Below, one piece after another: positions 23,125-34,556 of a stretch of 64,000 nucleotides of DNA. The translations under genes and the position numbers were made by a program. This DNA is from Begonia masoniana (lineage: Eukaryota; Streptophyta; Magnoliopsida; Cucurbitales; Begoniaceae). Below the pieces are notes generated by a model, which worked only from the letters and a program-made list of their open reading frames with translations, made no database searches and was not told the origin of the DNA. The DNA lies in assembly GCA_022432975.1 (NCBI GenBank), contig CM039502.1:24760383-24824382 (forward strand), given 5' to 3'. The stretch's first letter is position 1, and every line of letters begins with the position of its first letter.

Positions 23125-23660
23125 TGTAACACCCGGTTCTATCGAACCAGCTCTTTTATTATTAATGGTATACACTTTATTAGCCAATAATTTAAGTAGG
23201 GTTATTGAATGATTAGACTAGACAAGGGCATTAGAGTAAATTACATTTTAAAAGTGGATAACGTATTTAAGGAAAGAGGGATTGGGTTTAATGCATTGTA
23301 GCCGCCACCATTTCATACCTTTCTCTTCGGGTTTTCAGCTCAAGCAGCCGAGCTCTCTTGGCGATTTTTCTAGCCCGATTCTCCTTCGACTTAGGTAAGT
23401 TTTCCTTATTTCTCTTATGATATAGTGATTAAATACCTGAAGGAGTACAATGTGAGGATTTTGAGGATGCTGAGATTGAGCGTAGATTCGGGTTTTAGTG
23501 ATAAAGGGGGAATGCTCAGGTAGTAGAGTTTCTAACTATATTCCTCAAACCACTGTTTGATTCTTGGTGAGGTTAGTGAAGTTTTGATTTATATTCTGTT
23601 ATGAACTTAAGTGAGCAGATTTCCGAAGTAGCTAGCGACCAGACAATTTCCAGAAGCCAG

Positions 23661-24149
23661 GTAAGTAAAGTATGCATGTGCCTTCGGGCCTACATCACAA
23701 AACAGTAGGGTTATGTATCTTGTGAATGATTTTGTATGTCATGCATCATATTTTTTTTTTAAGATTACGAAAATGAATTTCTATGTAAGGATGGTAAGGC
23801 ATGAACTGAATGTGACAGACAAACTATTAAGGGAACTAATCCACCCCTTAACTTATGAAGGGATTTATAACATTGGGAGGATTGATCCCACTCCCAAGGG
23901 AACAGAGGGATCAGATCAGCTATTAAGGGAATTCATCCGCCCTTTAATCGAGTAGAGGATGTATAACATTGGGAAAATTGATCCACTTCCTAAGGGAACC
24001 GAGGGATCAGGTCAGCTTATGAATGAACGTGAATGCAACTGAGATGAGAAAGTAGAAATTGCATGTTTAGGAATTTATGTTTCAGCATTTCATTTCATTA
24101 CTGCTTTACTTACTTAGTATTAGGCTAATAGATGAGTTTTGTGATGTAG
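23661..24149 (+). other. Predicted LTR intron with complementary arms, 3' LTR of B
   Basis: Donor GCCAG|GTAAGT at 23661, acceptor TGATGTAG|GTG ending at 24149. Arms at 23689-23703 and 24136-24150, perfect 15-bp complements. It is a copy of the 5' LTR interval. Confidence 0.6.
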
Positions 24150-24530
24150 GTGTTGAGGATACTGCAGGTGAATTCTCTGAGTTGGTTGGGGACTAGGCAG
24201 GTTGGAGGGGTGCAATCAGGCATCGATATGGCATCTGATGGGGCGGTTTAACTGGTGTCAGTGGTTGTGAAGGTTTAGTGGACAATGATTTCAATTTGAG
24301 TATGTTAAACTTTCTGATGATAGAAATTGCTTTGATGTTTTCAAAAAGTACTTTGAGACTTTTCTGATAATAGTATTTCGTTGGTTTATAACACTGGATT
24401 ATACTGGACTTGAGTAATGCAATGATTTGAATTGTTTTTGAATGGTTGTGGTGAAATAAGTAAAATTCATTTCTGTACTTAGAGTTGTGCTTGTATAGCA
24501 AGAAATAGTTGAAATGTCGCTCTGTTTTCT

Positions 24531-25572
24531 ATCGGAAGATGTCTTCAGAAAAGCCATCGGAAGATGTAGGTTTATGTCTTCAGAAAAGCCATCGGATGAT
24601 GTAGGTTTAATTCTATCGGAAGATGTCTTCAGAAAAGCCATCGGATGATGTAGGTTTAATTCTATCGGAAGATGTCTTCAGAAAAGCCATCGGATGATGT
24701 AGGTTTAATTCTATCGGAAGATGTCTTAAGAAAAGCCATCGGATGATGTAGGTTTAATTCTATCGGAAGATGTAGGTTTAATTCTATCGGAAGATGTCTT
24801 CAGAAAAGCCATCGGAAGATGTCTTCAGAAAAGCCATCGGATGATGTAGGTTTAATTCTATCGGAAGATGTCTTCAGAAAAGCCATCGGATGATGTAGGT
24901 TTAATTCTATCGGAAGATGTCTTCAGAAAAGCCATCGGATGATGTAGGTTTAATTCTATCGGAAGATGTCTTCAGAAAAGCCATCGGATGATGTAGGTTT
25001 AATTCTATCGGAAGATGTCTTCAGAAAAGCCATCGGATGATGTAGGTTTAATTCTATCGGAAGATGTCTTCAGAAAAGCCATCGGATGATGTAGGTTTAA
25101 TTCTATCGGAAGATGTCTTCAGAAAAGCCATCGGATGATGTAGGTTTAATTCTATCGGAAGATGTCTTCAGAAAAGCCATCGGAAGATGTCTTCAGAAAA
25201 GCCATCGGATGATGTAGGTTTAATTCTATCGGAAGATGTCTTCAGAAAAGCCATCGGATGATGTAGGTTTAATTCTATCGGAAGATGTCTTCAGAAAAGC
25301 CATCGGAAGATGTCTTCAGAAAAGCCATCGGATGATGTAGGTTTAATTCTATCGGAAGATGTCTTCAGAAAAGCCATCGGATGATGTAGGTTTAATTCTA
25401 TCGGAAGATGTCTTCAGAAAAGCCATCGGATGATGTAGGTTTAATTCTATCGGAAGATGTCTTCAGAAAAGCCATCGGATGATGTAGGTTTAATTCTATC
25501 GGAAGATGTCTTCAGAAAAGCCATCGGATGATGTAGGTTTAATTCTATCGGAAGATGTCTTCAGAAAAGCCA
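24531..25572 (+). repeat. 49-bp minisatellite, about 23 copies, 3' LTR of B
   Basis: The phrase GATGTCTTCAGAAAAGCC occurs about 23 times (one copy TTAAG variant near 24723). Most spacings are 49 bp; a few are about 25 bp, where the GATGTAGGTTTAATT half is missing. The short units recur at 24820, 25187 and 25310, suggesting a larger block has itself been duplicated. Confidence 0.95.
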
Positions 25573-26039
25573 TGAATGAGTATTATGCTTTGTCGTTTTG
25601 CGATCGGTTGATGTTGGGTAATTGATTTATTCGGCTGACGTCATCGGTAGATGCTGTCCACCGAGAGATGTCTTTTGTTTCCAACTCTTCTGGTCCACGT
25701 CATTCGGCAGAAGCCTTCTATTTGCTGTTTCTGCTTCTTCCGTTGACTTTATCCATCGGCAGATGCGTTTGACTTCTGCGACTTCCCAAGTGTTTCACGA
25801 TTTAAACCTCTATTTCTTTTTAGCCGTTTATCTCTTACATTTCAAACAATGTTCATAGTTTTGTTTAACTCTATTGTTGTCCAAAAGATTTCCGCTGCAA
25901 GTTTTAAATGTTTTGAGACTTTAGCTTATGTCAAATGTTGAATGTTGAAGTTTTAAAAAAAAATAATATAGTTGAGATTTCTTAGTCATGTACGAACTTT
26001 TGTGTAACGAACCGGGTTCAGATAACTTGGGGCGTTACA

Positions 26040-27010
26040 ATGAAAGATTGAGCAAATTCCTCCTAGAAAGGATTTAAGATGGGAAAAATCAATTCCACAT
26101 TGTTCACCAAGCATCAAGGTGATGACATATTTATTGTTTGAATTTATGTCGACGATATCATTTTTGGTATAACAAATGATTCACTTTGTAAATATTTTGC
26201 CACATTAATTCAAAGTGAGTTTGAGATGAGTATGCTGAGTGAGTTAAGATTTTTCTTAGAACTTCAAATTAGGCAATTTGAAGATGAAATCTTCTTGAAT
26301 CAAGATAAATATGTCAAAGAGCTTCTAAAAAGATTTGGTATGGGCTAATCCAAATCTTCTCGTCCTTCTATGAGCACTTCCATCAAGTTGGATGATGATT
26401 AAAAAAGGTAAAAATGCAAATTTAATGAAATATCATGGTATTTACCCACAAGTAGACATATATTCTTTTTAGTGTGTATTTGCGAGATAGATTTCAAGAT
26501 TCTTGTAAAGAATCTCATTTAAATACAATTAAAAGGATCTTTAAATCTTAAGTGGGACTTACGATTTAAGCTTGTGGTATCCCAAAGAAATTTCTTTCAA
26601 TTTAGTGAGATATTCTGATTCTGCTTGTCCAAAAGCGTCGTTGATAAGAAGAGCACTAGTGGAACACATCAATTTCTTGGAGAATATTTGGCATCTTGAT
26701 TTTCTAAGAAACAAAATTTCGTGGCACTCTCTATAGTTGAGAGCAAATGTACAGTTGTCTGGAGTTGTTGTGCTCAAATGCTTTAGATGAAGCAAAACTT
26801 AGAGGAATATAATAAATTCTATGAGAAAATTCCTACTAGGTGTGATAAATTTAGTGCCATTAACATTTGCAAAAATTCTATCTAATACTGTAGACCAAAC
26901 ATATTGAAATTCGTTATCATTTCATCAAAGATCATGTGTAAAAAAGAAGATATTTCTCTTCAGTTTGTTAATTCGTTAATTAATTAGCCGATATTTTTAC
27001 TAAGCCTTAG
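26040..27010 (+). pseudogene. Element I reverse transcriptase C-terminus and RNase H (broken)
   Basis: It resumes the copia polymerase after element B with WYE|RLSKFLLE. The catalytic box is IYVDDIIFG near 26140-26170. FEMSMLSELRFFLELQIRQ and DKYVKELLKRFGM follow. RNase H is recognisable from VRYSDSACPKA (near 26603) through FLENIWHLDF and HFHQRSCV-like sequence to ALDEKTL near 27010. It contains several stops and shifts. Confidence 0.75.
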
Positions 27011-27059
27011 ATGAGAAAACCTTAAATAGCCTTATGGTAGGTTTAGGAATGAATAAATT

Positions 27060-27360
27060 AGATCAAAATTGATGTTTTGCATAGCAAGTGTCGACCCTTG
27101 AAGGAATAGGTCGACCCTTGGATGCCTCTGTTATTTTTTCAAAATCTTAATTTTTAGAAAATGTCGACCTATGTATGGAACAATTGACACCTCTAGTCCT
27201 CTGGAAAATTTTTGTTTTTCACTAAGTGTCAACCTTTGATAGACTTGGTCGATACCTCTAAGCCTCTGGAAAATTTGAATTTAACACTAGTGGTTGACAC
27301 CTAGTTATGAAGTGTCGACCCTAGAGTTGAGAATATGATAGAAGTGTCGGCCGAACCCTA
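27060..27360 (+). repeat. GTCGAC-rich interspersed phrases in element I
   Basis: Four exact GTCGAC (near 27088, 27107, 27160 and 27315) and several one-base variants (GTCAAC, GTCGAT, TTGACA, GTCGGC) are spaced irregularly before the third ORF. The same GTGTCGACC phrase is scattered through both LTRs of this element. Confidence 0.7.
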
Positions 27361-27589
27361 ATTCGTGCACCGTCTCTTGATTTGGTTTCGAGTATCTTGC
27401 AATTTTTCATCATTTCTTGCCATTTTTTTTGCCTAGAAACTCTATTCTCTTTACTCCTCGTCACTTCTACTCATCGAATGACATCCTCATCACATTCTAC
27501 TCCTTGAAAGATCAAACAAAATATTTGGGTCTTTGCAAACAACATCATACTGACCTACCATCTCTGAATACCCTTCTCATTTCTTAAAA

Positions 27590-28356
27590 AATGCCAAATT
27601 CCACAAAAGATATGAAGATGAATCCAAATTCAAATATTTAATCATATCACGTAAGGTCTCTTTTATTGAACTCCTTGGACTAAGAGTAGCTAGATTGTTT
27701 GGAGAATTGGGTTTATACAAATTATGTGCATTGAACGGTCCATATTATGAAACTCTTATAAGGATGTTCTATGCAAACATGGAATATAACCTGTGTCCCT
27801 TACACATTCATATTATGTATATGAAAAAGAGATTAAATTGATTACAAAATCATTGAATGAGCTATTGGAATGTAATTTGGACGACTATGTGGAAACATAT
27901 TTCAATGCTACTCAAGATCCGAAGTTTATTGGAACACCTAGAGGATTAGAGTGTTTGAGGAATAATTTGAAAAACCCAGAAGTTAGTTGTGTGTCTAAAT
28001 CTAGAGCGAAATATTTAATTGTTCAAGCATGGATTATTCACCATATATTCACCTACAACTTTTTTCCTAGAGGTGGTAATCGGGACCACATTAGTTGCAC
28101 GACTTTGTACTTGTTATTTAAGTTTATTAATATTAAACTGTTTAGTGTTGGACACATTATTCTCAATCACATGCTAGACATTTCTACAAATTCATCTAAC
28201 TCTCTTCCATTTAATCTTCTTCTCATGGAAGAGTTTAAAGTCGATGGTGTTTTGATTCCATCAACCAAGATTCCTAAGCCTGTCAGGACGGTTGACTCCT
28301 ACACCATTCATACTCTAGCTAGGATGAGGATTGCTCGTGATACCCATGGTGGTTAG
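27590..28356 (+). pseudogene. Element I third ORF, resembling the 'putative plant transposon protein' domain
   Basis: A 187-codon open stretch runs from 27793 to 28356. Homologous sequence extends upstream in another frame (FIELLGLRVARLFGEL and YYETLIRMFYANMEY near 27665-27790), so the original ORF began about 200 bp earlier and is now shifted. The main part has VQAWIIHHIFTYNFFPRGG, RDHISCTTLYLLFKFI and SVGHIILNHMLDI. From memory of the family, this spacing matches the so-called putative plant transposon protein domain found in many plant retroelement ORFs. No signal peptide or membrane segment is evident. Its role is unknown; SIRE-type elements often carry an extra ORF here. Confidence 0.55.
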
Positions 28357-29152
28357 AGCTTCAAAGCTGTATCTAAAGCCTTTTCCGTTGTCGGCCCCTC
28401 TGAGACTCAAGTTGCACCCGTTGAGTGCAAGATAACCAATGTTCCACCTCCTCAGTCCTCTTCCTACTCAGATTATCCACACAGTGGTCTCTCAAGGTTA
28501 GACGAAAAGATTGATCATATGACTGCTAGTCTCTCTAGTTTATCTACTTTGTTCATTGTATTTCTAACCCCGGTGTCATCTTGTCTGGATTTGATTGATC
28601 ATGGGTTTGAGGATTTCAAAACTGTTTGCTAGCCCACTCTTTTGACAATGATCCTCCCTCCTTCGTTGATCTTCCTACTGACCTTCCTCTTTCCAGTGGT
28701 TAGTTTATTTTCTTAGAGTTCTAGTTTATTCTCTCATACATTTTGGATGTAATGTTTTAATTAGAACTCTTTCTTTCAATATTGATAACTATGAATATGA
28801 TTTTGGTTGATCTTCTAACTTTTCTTTGGGATGATGTTAAATTCTATTGTTTGGTTATAATCTGATGTGATATTTTTATTGTCTTACTTTAGCTAAAGAG
28901 AAGTCTAAAATAAATGTTACTCTATCAAAATTTTTTTATTATCCTCTATGATTTTTTTTTTATAATGACAAAAGGGGGAGAATAATATAGAAATGTAGGC
29001 ATATATTAAGGGGTGAAATTTTTTGAAATCAAATGAAATTTTTTAAAATCAAATTAACATCAAATTATATAGCATATGTATGTTAAGGGGGGAAATTTCG
29101 TATCAACAACTTAGAATAAATTGTGTTTTGTCATCATAAAAAATGAAGAGAT
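28357..29152 (+). other. 3' noncoding region of element I
   Basis: Decayed tail of the third ORF, then AT-rich sequence. AAAAGGGGGAGAATAATATAG near 28971 resembles the purine-rich stretch typical of SIRE-type 3' ends. A second, degenerate polypurine tract (AAAAAATGAAGAGAT) directly precedes the LTR at 29153. Confidence 0.55.
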
Positions 29153-29292
29153 TGTTAGGTTAAAGATAATTAAATTTATTTTTTGTTTTGATGATAAGTA
29201 TGCTAAATTTGTTAAGTAATTCAAAATTTGGTTTTTTAATAGATATTTATGCTTAGAAGTTGAATTTTTATCTTGCTTAGAAATACCTATGA
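29153..29292 (+). repeat. 3' LTR of element I, first part
   Basis: TGTTAGGTTAAAGATAATT aligns with the 5' LTR start at 11691. It is interrupted at 29292 by solo LTR H. Confidence 0.75.
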
Positions 29293-31300
29293 TGTAACGC
29301 CTCGAGTTATCTGAACCCGGTTTGCTACTCATAACGCTGAACCGAACCATGACGTCTTGATGCTAAATTTAAAATTTCACTCGACAGCCAAAATTTGACT
29401 TTTTCTAAAACTAAATATATTTTAAAACTTGCAGCGGAAAATCAATTGAACATCAATGAAGCTAAGTAACCTGTGAAAACATTTTAAAATGACTGTTGGA
29501 AGTGTTAAGAGTAATTGGCCAAAAGACGTAAAGCTTAAAAAAAAAAACGCGGAATGCCCGTGAAGTTGCCGAAGTCGAATACATCTGCCGACGACAAAGT
29601 CAACGGAAGAAGCAGAAATAGGAATAGGAGGTTTCTACCGATGACGTGTACAAACAACGCACCACCATCTACCGACAAGCCAACACAACTACATCTGCCG
29701 ATGAAGTCAACATAACTTCATCTGCCGATGGAGTAAACATAACTTCATCTACCGATAGATTTCCATCTGCCGATAGACAAGCACGCGACATCTACCGACA
29801 ACGACATTACGACTCCTTCCGATAAGATTAAAATATACACTACATCTGCCGATAGCAAAACTACAGGTTTTGCGACTTGCACCTGCCGATGACGTCAGCC
29901 GGATGTTCTCTCTCTCATCTAACGACTTTACTGAAGGCACCTTCCGATAGGCAGAACGACAAAACTAAACATCCAGAAACAAACCAAATCACTGCCCTTC
30001 CCAAATTCAGTAAAAACAATGTTTTCAAAATCCAACAGAATACCAATATCAGAAGATTCTCAAAAATGTTTTCAAAGCCTTGAAACCACTATTGTCATAA
30101 AATTTTCAGAAAAACATCTATACTGAACTAGTTACCCTCAACTCAACACCTGCAGCCATGGATTAAACCGCCTCAACAGATGACCAAACCGATGCCTGAA
30201 AATGCTCCTCCAACCAGCCTATTCCTCATGTTGGTCGGTAAACATACCTTCAGTAACTTCTTCACCTACATCACAAAACCCATCTATTAGCCTAATGCTA
30301 AGCAAGTAGAGCGATGAATGAAATGGATCAATGAAGCAATAATTTCCCTAAACATGCGGTCTCTACTTTCTCATCTCAGTTGTATTCAAATTCATTCTCT
30401 GTTGATCCCTCTGTACGATGGGAAAGTGGATCAGTCATTCCCCAAAGCATACATCCTCTGATCTCAATTAAGGGGCGGATTAATTCCCTTAACAGTTAAC
30501 TGGTCTGATCCCCCTGTAGGATTGGGAAGTGGATCACTTTTCCTAAAACCTCAATCCTCTGTTCTCAGTTAAGGGGCGGATTAATCCCCCTTAACAGTTG
30601 TTCTGATCATCCTGCTCACACTTACCATGCGTTTCATGTAAATTCATTTTCGTAATCTTTCAAAAATATGATGCATGACAACTGGAAAATAAACATACAA
30701 AACATACATAAATCCTACTATTTTGTGATGTAGGCCCGAAGGCACAAACAAACTCTACTTACCTGGATCCCTAGAAATTGCTCGGCTAAATGCTACTTCA
30801 GAAGCTCGCTCACCTAAAATCATAATAGTACATATATCAAACTTTCACTAAACTTCACAGAATCAATACAGGAGTTTGAGGAACAAAATTTGAAACCCCA
30901 CAACTCGGGTATTCTCAATAGTCGCTCAGCCCGAACCTACTCTAAATCACAACATTCCTCGAAACTCCTCACATTGTACTCCCTCAGCTATCTAACTACT
31001 AAAATCGCAAGAAAACAAGGAGGGCTTACCTAGGTTGAAGGAGAATCGGGCAGGAGAATCGCCTAGAGATTTCTGCCGTTCGAGCTGAAGACCGAAAGGG
31101 AAAGAAAATGAGTAGTGGTGGCGGCTACTCTAAACTTTTTGCCTTAAATACCTTATCCACTTTCAAATTTGCCAATTACCCTTATGCCCTTACTTACTCA
31201 TTCTTCAACCTAACCTACATTATACTAAAATTTCATTCATCGATTATACTTAATAGATTTATCTGTTATTTTAAATTTTTAATTAAAGTCGGGTGTTACA
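29293..31300 (-). repeat. Solo LTR H (2.0 kb), Tekay type
   Basis: A complete LTR (TGTAACGCCTCG at 29293 to GGGTGTTACA at 31300) with a perfect 5-bp target duplication TATGA (29288-29292 and 31301-31305) and no internal region. This is the usual product of recombination between the two LTRs of one element. It contains the core promoter (31142, minus), the arms and splice-like sites, a zone of GATCTGCCGATG-like units (29570-29950) with TGACGTCA at 29890-29897, and two hairpin units (30400-30610). Confidence 0.95.
30266..30762 (-). other. Predicted LTR intron with complementary arms, solo LTR H
   Basis: Donor ATCCAG|GTAAGTAGA at 30762 and acceptor TGATGTAG|GTGAAG ending at 30266 (497 nt). Arms CCTACATCACAAAAC (30265-30279) and ATTTTGTGATGTAGG (30720-30734) pair at 14 of 15 positions. 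Confidence 0.55.
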
Positions 31301-31665
31301 TATGATGAGGGGCCTTTGATTATGTTAATATGTTTGTTGAAATTCTTTCCGTAATGGCTAAAATTCATAGGACTTGAATGATGCAAGTAAATGGATTATG
31401 CATAACAATTATGTGAAGAAATAATTTTTAACCCTAGAGCTCAAAGTGTCGACCTGAATAGCAAAGTCAAACGACAAAACATTATAAGAAATCATAGAGA
31501 GCTCAAAGTGTCAACTACGCTGATTAAATGTTGACCAGTGGAATCATTCATAGTGTCGACCGAGTTGTTGAAAACATTTGAAAACTCAAGCAACAGTCAC
31601 ACAAGTGTCGACATGTTAGGTTAATGCATCGACCGGTACACTGTTTTTCTGAATAAGTCATATTC
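31301..31665 (+). repeat. 3' LTR of element I, second part (truncated)
   Basis: It resumes after the solo LTR and aligns with 11830-12270 of the 5' LTR, including GTGTCGAC phrases near 31447, 31555 and 31607. Similarity is lost near 31665, so about 540 bp of LTR are missing. Confidence 0.7.
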
Positions 31666-33369
31666 TTAACTAAAAATTGAAAGGGGGAGTTGTTGGAATG
31701 ACATGATTAAACTCAGAGGGATAAAGTTTTACATTCACCTTTAATGCTAAGAGAAAAAAAAGAGCATGTTAAATATAAAACATTTTAGGAAAACTGAGTA
31801 TAAAATATACAGTAGAGCAATGTTGAAACCTTCCACTATTATGTAGTGCATACGTAAAATATATCTGTACTATCAAACAAAAAAAAATTCAGTGAAAATA
31901 GAGTCACTTATGGACTCGAGGCATACCATATCATAGACACGACCCTGATTAGGTTTAGGGTTTTGCATCTACTGAACACGACACATTTAGTTGTCCCATT
32001 ACTCTAATTAACAAATAAACAAACACATTCTCTAATAGTTGAAAGCGAGTAACAAAACAAGAACCGATATTGGTCGATCAAACTTGGTTCACACGACCGA
32101 GTTGATCAGTAAAATGAATGTGAATGCTCAATAAAAACATGCCCAGTGAAAATATACATATAAGATCTGTCTGAACACATTAAATAATGAGAATACATCT
32201 CAAAATAGATTTTAGAAAAATTATACAATGTTGGACATATAATTAAACCACTACCTAAAACAGGCTTACCACTGCCCAAAACCCAAGAATTCAAAAAGTC
32301 TAAAAATATAATTCAAGTCTCATCACATAATCATAATATGATTATCAACATCAGAATTAAAATTTCATATTTTAAGTCTCAACTTTAAGGTTAGAAACGA
32401 CACAGAAACATTTGGTCAAAAATCCAATTTTTGTCCAAAACAAGCCTTGAGGCGCAACAAACACTGAGCGAGTTGCAACCGGGCCGAGCCGTAACTCAGC
32501 ATCTCGCTTAGTCGCGGCTTCGCATCTTTTGCTTCGACACCGAGCTGGTTTTCACCATATCTTTTGGCATCAAAACCTTTAGTTTCTTTAAATAATTTAA
32601 TTGAGCAACAACACATGATTTCCTTTTGCAGAAGTGATAAGTTTTACATCTCAAAACACTGAATATACCCAAAATCATAGGAGAGGAGAAACCAAATTAC
32701 CTCCTTCAATTGAACCATAGTGGCACTAACGATAGTATATCGGACCGCAGCTAGATTCTCCTCGGTAATCTCTTAGGAATTTCCTGATCAATAACCCGCC
32801 ACAAGTGGAGATTTATTCAATGTTGTTTAACTTTGAAAATAGCTGATACTTTCAAACTTAAATTTTGAAACTTGATAAAGAATGACTATACAAGGGAGAA
32901 TAACCGACTTACCATTAACGATCTCTCCACAATACTCTAAAATTTGATGTTTTTTTTCAGCAATTTTTGTTTGTCCTTCCCATCACTCTCAAACAACAAA
33001 CTCTCCTTTTATAGAGACACCGTCTATGTTGAGCACCCGCTCTTAACTGAATGAATATGCAAACAGACCATATATTCCTCCTCTCTCTCCAAATCTTCGA
33101 ACACGATTATTATTGTAAGAACTCTTTTCTCACCTTGTAGTATTTATGGCATGTAGATAGAGGTCTAGAGTGTTCCTCTCGTGTATATAAAAGCATGTGT
33201 AAAACTTTTATAAAAATATATAGAAAGCACTATGAAATAACTCTCTTTCTAAAACTCAGACCTAGTAACAGAGCCATATGACATCGACCATCAGCAATCT
33301 CCTTCCTCCCCACTCCGATTAGCTGACTTTTCCCTCAAATGTGGCGTCACTTGCTCTGCCAATGTTGCG
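31666..33369. other. Unassigned, probably old LTR material
   Basis: No gene. At 31679-31691 GAAAGGGGGAG followed by TTGTTGGAATGACATG looks like the polypurine tract and LTR start of another copia element. From about 31930 to 33050 the minus strand reads like an LTR or promoter region: TCTATAAAAGGAGAG near 33005 is a good TATA box, and AATGGTAAGT (near 32912) and GGAGGTAATT (near 32700) are donor-like. I found no matching ends or repeats, so identity is open. Confidence 0.35.
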
Positions 33370-34339
33370 AATAATATGACACAAGTGCACATGCCACAAA
33401 AGTAATAAAGTGAATAAATACGAATCTAACCCACGATGACTATTTCCACTAATTATTAAATAACTTTAACTCTAATTATAGATGAAAAGCGTAATTTTGA
33501 TGATTTTGATTGAAAGAAAACAATAGAACTTAATTAAATAAACAAAAAATTGAATAAAATTATAGAATTTAATAAGAAAAAATCTAGAGCTTTTGATTTC
33601 CACCTTAATTAATCATGTTTGGTATTACTAATTCAATTTATTAATACATATTCCCTTGTGTTGATGACAATTTCACAAATATATATATATCAATCTCTCT
33701 CGAGTAATGACACACTTATCCAACTAATGGATTATAACCTCTTAGTCTCAAATCCTAGCAATTAATTGAATACATTACGAATGAGAAATCAAATAATCAC
33801 ATGAACGCCTTTGCTATCCCTAGTCTAAGATTCTTTTCATGGCAAACTATCCATTTCATAATTATTTTTTACCTCTCGATCTCAAAACAATCATACGAAC
33901 ATGCTATTGTTGAGCAGGAAATTGCAAGTAATAAGAACAGTAATAATTCACTCAACACATAATTGGAATAGAACATCAATAACTTGAATTAAAGTAAATA
34001 CCAAAATAATCATAATTCAGCTACATCTTAGCTCTAGAGAAGAAAATTAGTTCATGCTAGAATAACGAAAAGAAACAAGAATTAAAGTGATGATGTTCAA
34101 AGTTGCAAAGAAAAAGGGCATAGAAAACTATGCTTTTGAATGCGAATTCTTGACGGAAGCAATATCCTCTTTGTTCCTCTCTACCTCTGTCTCCAACCGT
34201 CTCCTCGATGATCCTTGCCTCTTGGCCTCCTCCTTGATTTATAACCTAATTCTGGAGTAAATTCAGTTTCGATATAATCAGCGGCTGAGATTATTTTGAT
34301 TAAAAATCCCCCAAATTGTATCTTTTAAAACGCGGCAGC

Positions 34340-34556
34340 CGATTGATCCCTTTGTGTAGGAGATTAATCGGCTTAGATAGGAGATTAATCGCCTTCAATA
34401 TGGGGATCAATCGGCACCCTCTCAGGTTTAAAACTTCAAAATCGTCGACTTTTTAACGCATTAACTGATTGATCCCTTTGTGTAGGAGATTAATCGGCTC
34501 AAGCAGAAGATTAATCGCCTCTAATATGGAGATCGATCGGCACTCTCTCGGGTTTG
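34340..34556 (-). repeat. Two direct copies of a roughly 90-bp unit, spaced 126 bp
   Basis: Both copies contain GATTGATCCCTTTGTGTAGG, GGAGATTAATCGGCT and GATTAATCGCCT, then GATCAATCGGCA or GATCGATCGGCA, and end in CTCTC(A/G)GGTTT. A diluted version of the GATCGATCTCC theme recurs at 36200-36380. Confidence 0.8.

Larger units (their letters stand above)
16466..26039 (+). mobile_element. Element B: complete Tekay-type chromovirus inserted in element I
   Basis: Both ends are intact: TGTAACACCC at 16466 and GGCGTTACA at 26039, flanked by a perfect 5-bp target duplication ATGAA (16461-16465 and 26040-26044). LTRs are 2093 bp and 2915 bp; the 822-bp difference is almost wholly a 49-bp minisatellite. 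Outside that array the LTRs are very similar, with scattered, mostly transition differences, so insertion is fairly recent. Despite this, gag-pol has at least three frameshifts, two nonsense codons, a damaged RNase H and a deletion of roughly 120 bp. Confidence 0.95.
23125..26039 (+). repeat. 3' LTR of element B (2.9 kb, expanded)
   Basis: Starts TGTAACACCCGG, ends GGCGTTACA. Same order of parts as the 5' LTR: core promoter at 23263, donor at 23661, acceptor at 24149, minisatellite at 24531-25572 and TGACGTCA at 25636-25643. Apart from the array the two LTRs differ only by scattered substitutions and small indels. Confidence 0.95.
11691..31665 (+). mobile_element. Element I: SIRE/Maximus-type Ty1/copia retrotransposon, old and twice interrupted
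   Basis: Order on the + strand: 5' LTR, gag with UBN2-type capsid, protease, integrase, reverse transcriptase, RNase H, a third ORF, then 3' LTR. Integrase before reverse transcriptase is the copia order. The RT coding region is split at 16465/26040 by element B, and the 3' LTR at 29292/31301 by solo LTR H. The two LTRs align along most of their shared length but differ at many positions. With many stops and frameshifts in every ORF, this makes it one of the oldest elements here. The 3' LTR is cut off near 31665. Confidence 0.8.

Noticed and set aside
28968..28982. AAAAGGGGGAG as the true polypurine tract of element I
   Set aside because: It lies about 170 bp from the LTR start. The LTR boundary set by alignment to 11691 puts the priming tract at 29140-29152. 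SIRE-type elements are often purine-rich at both places.
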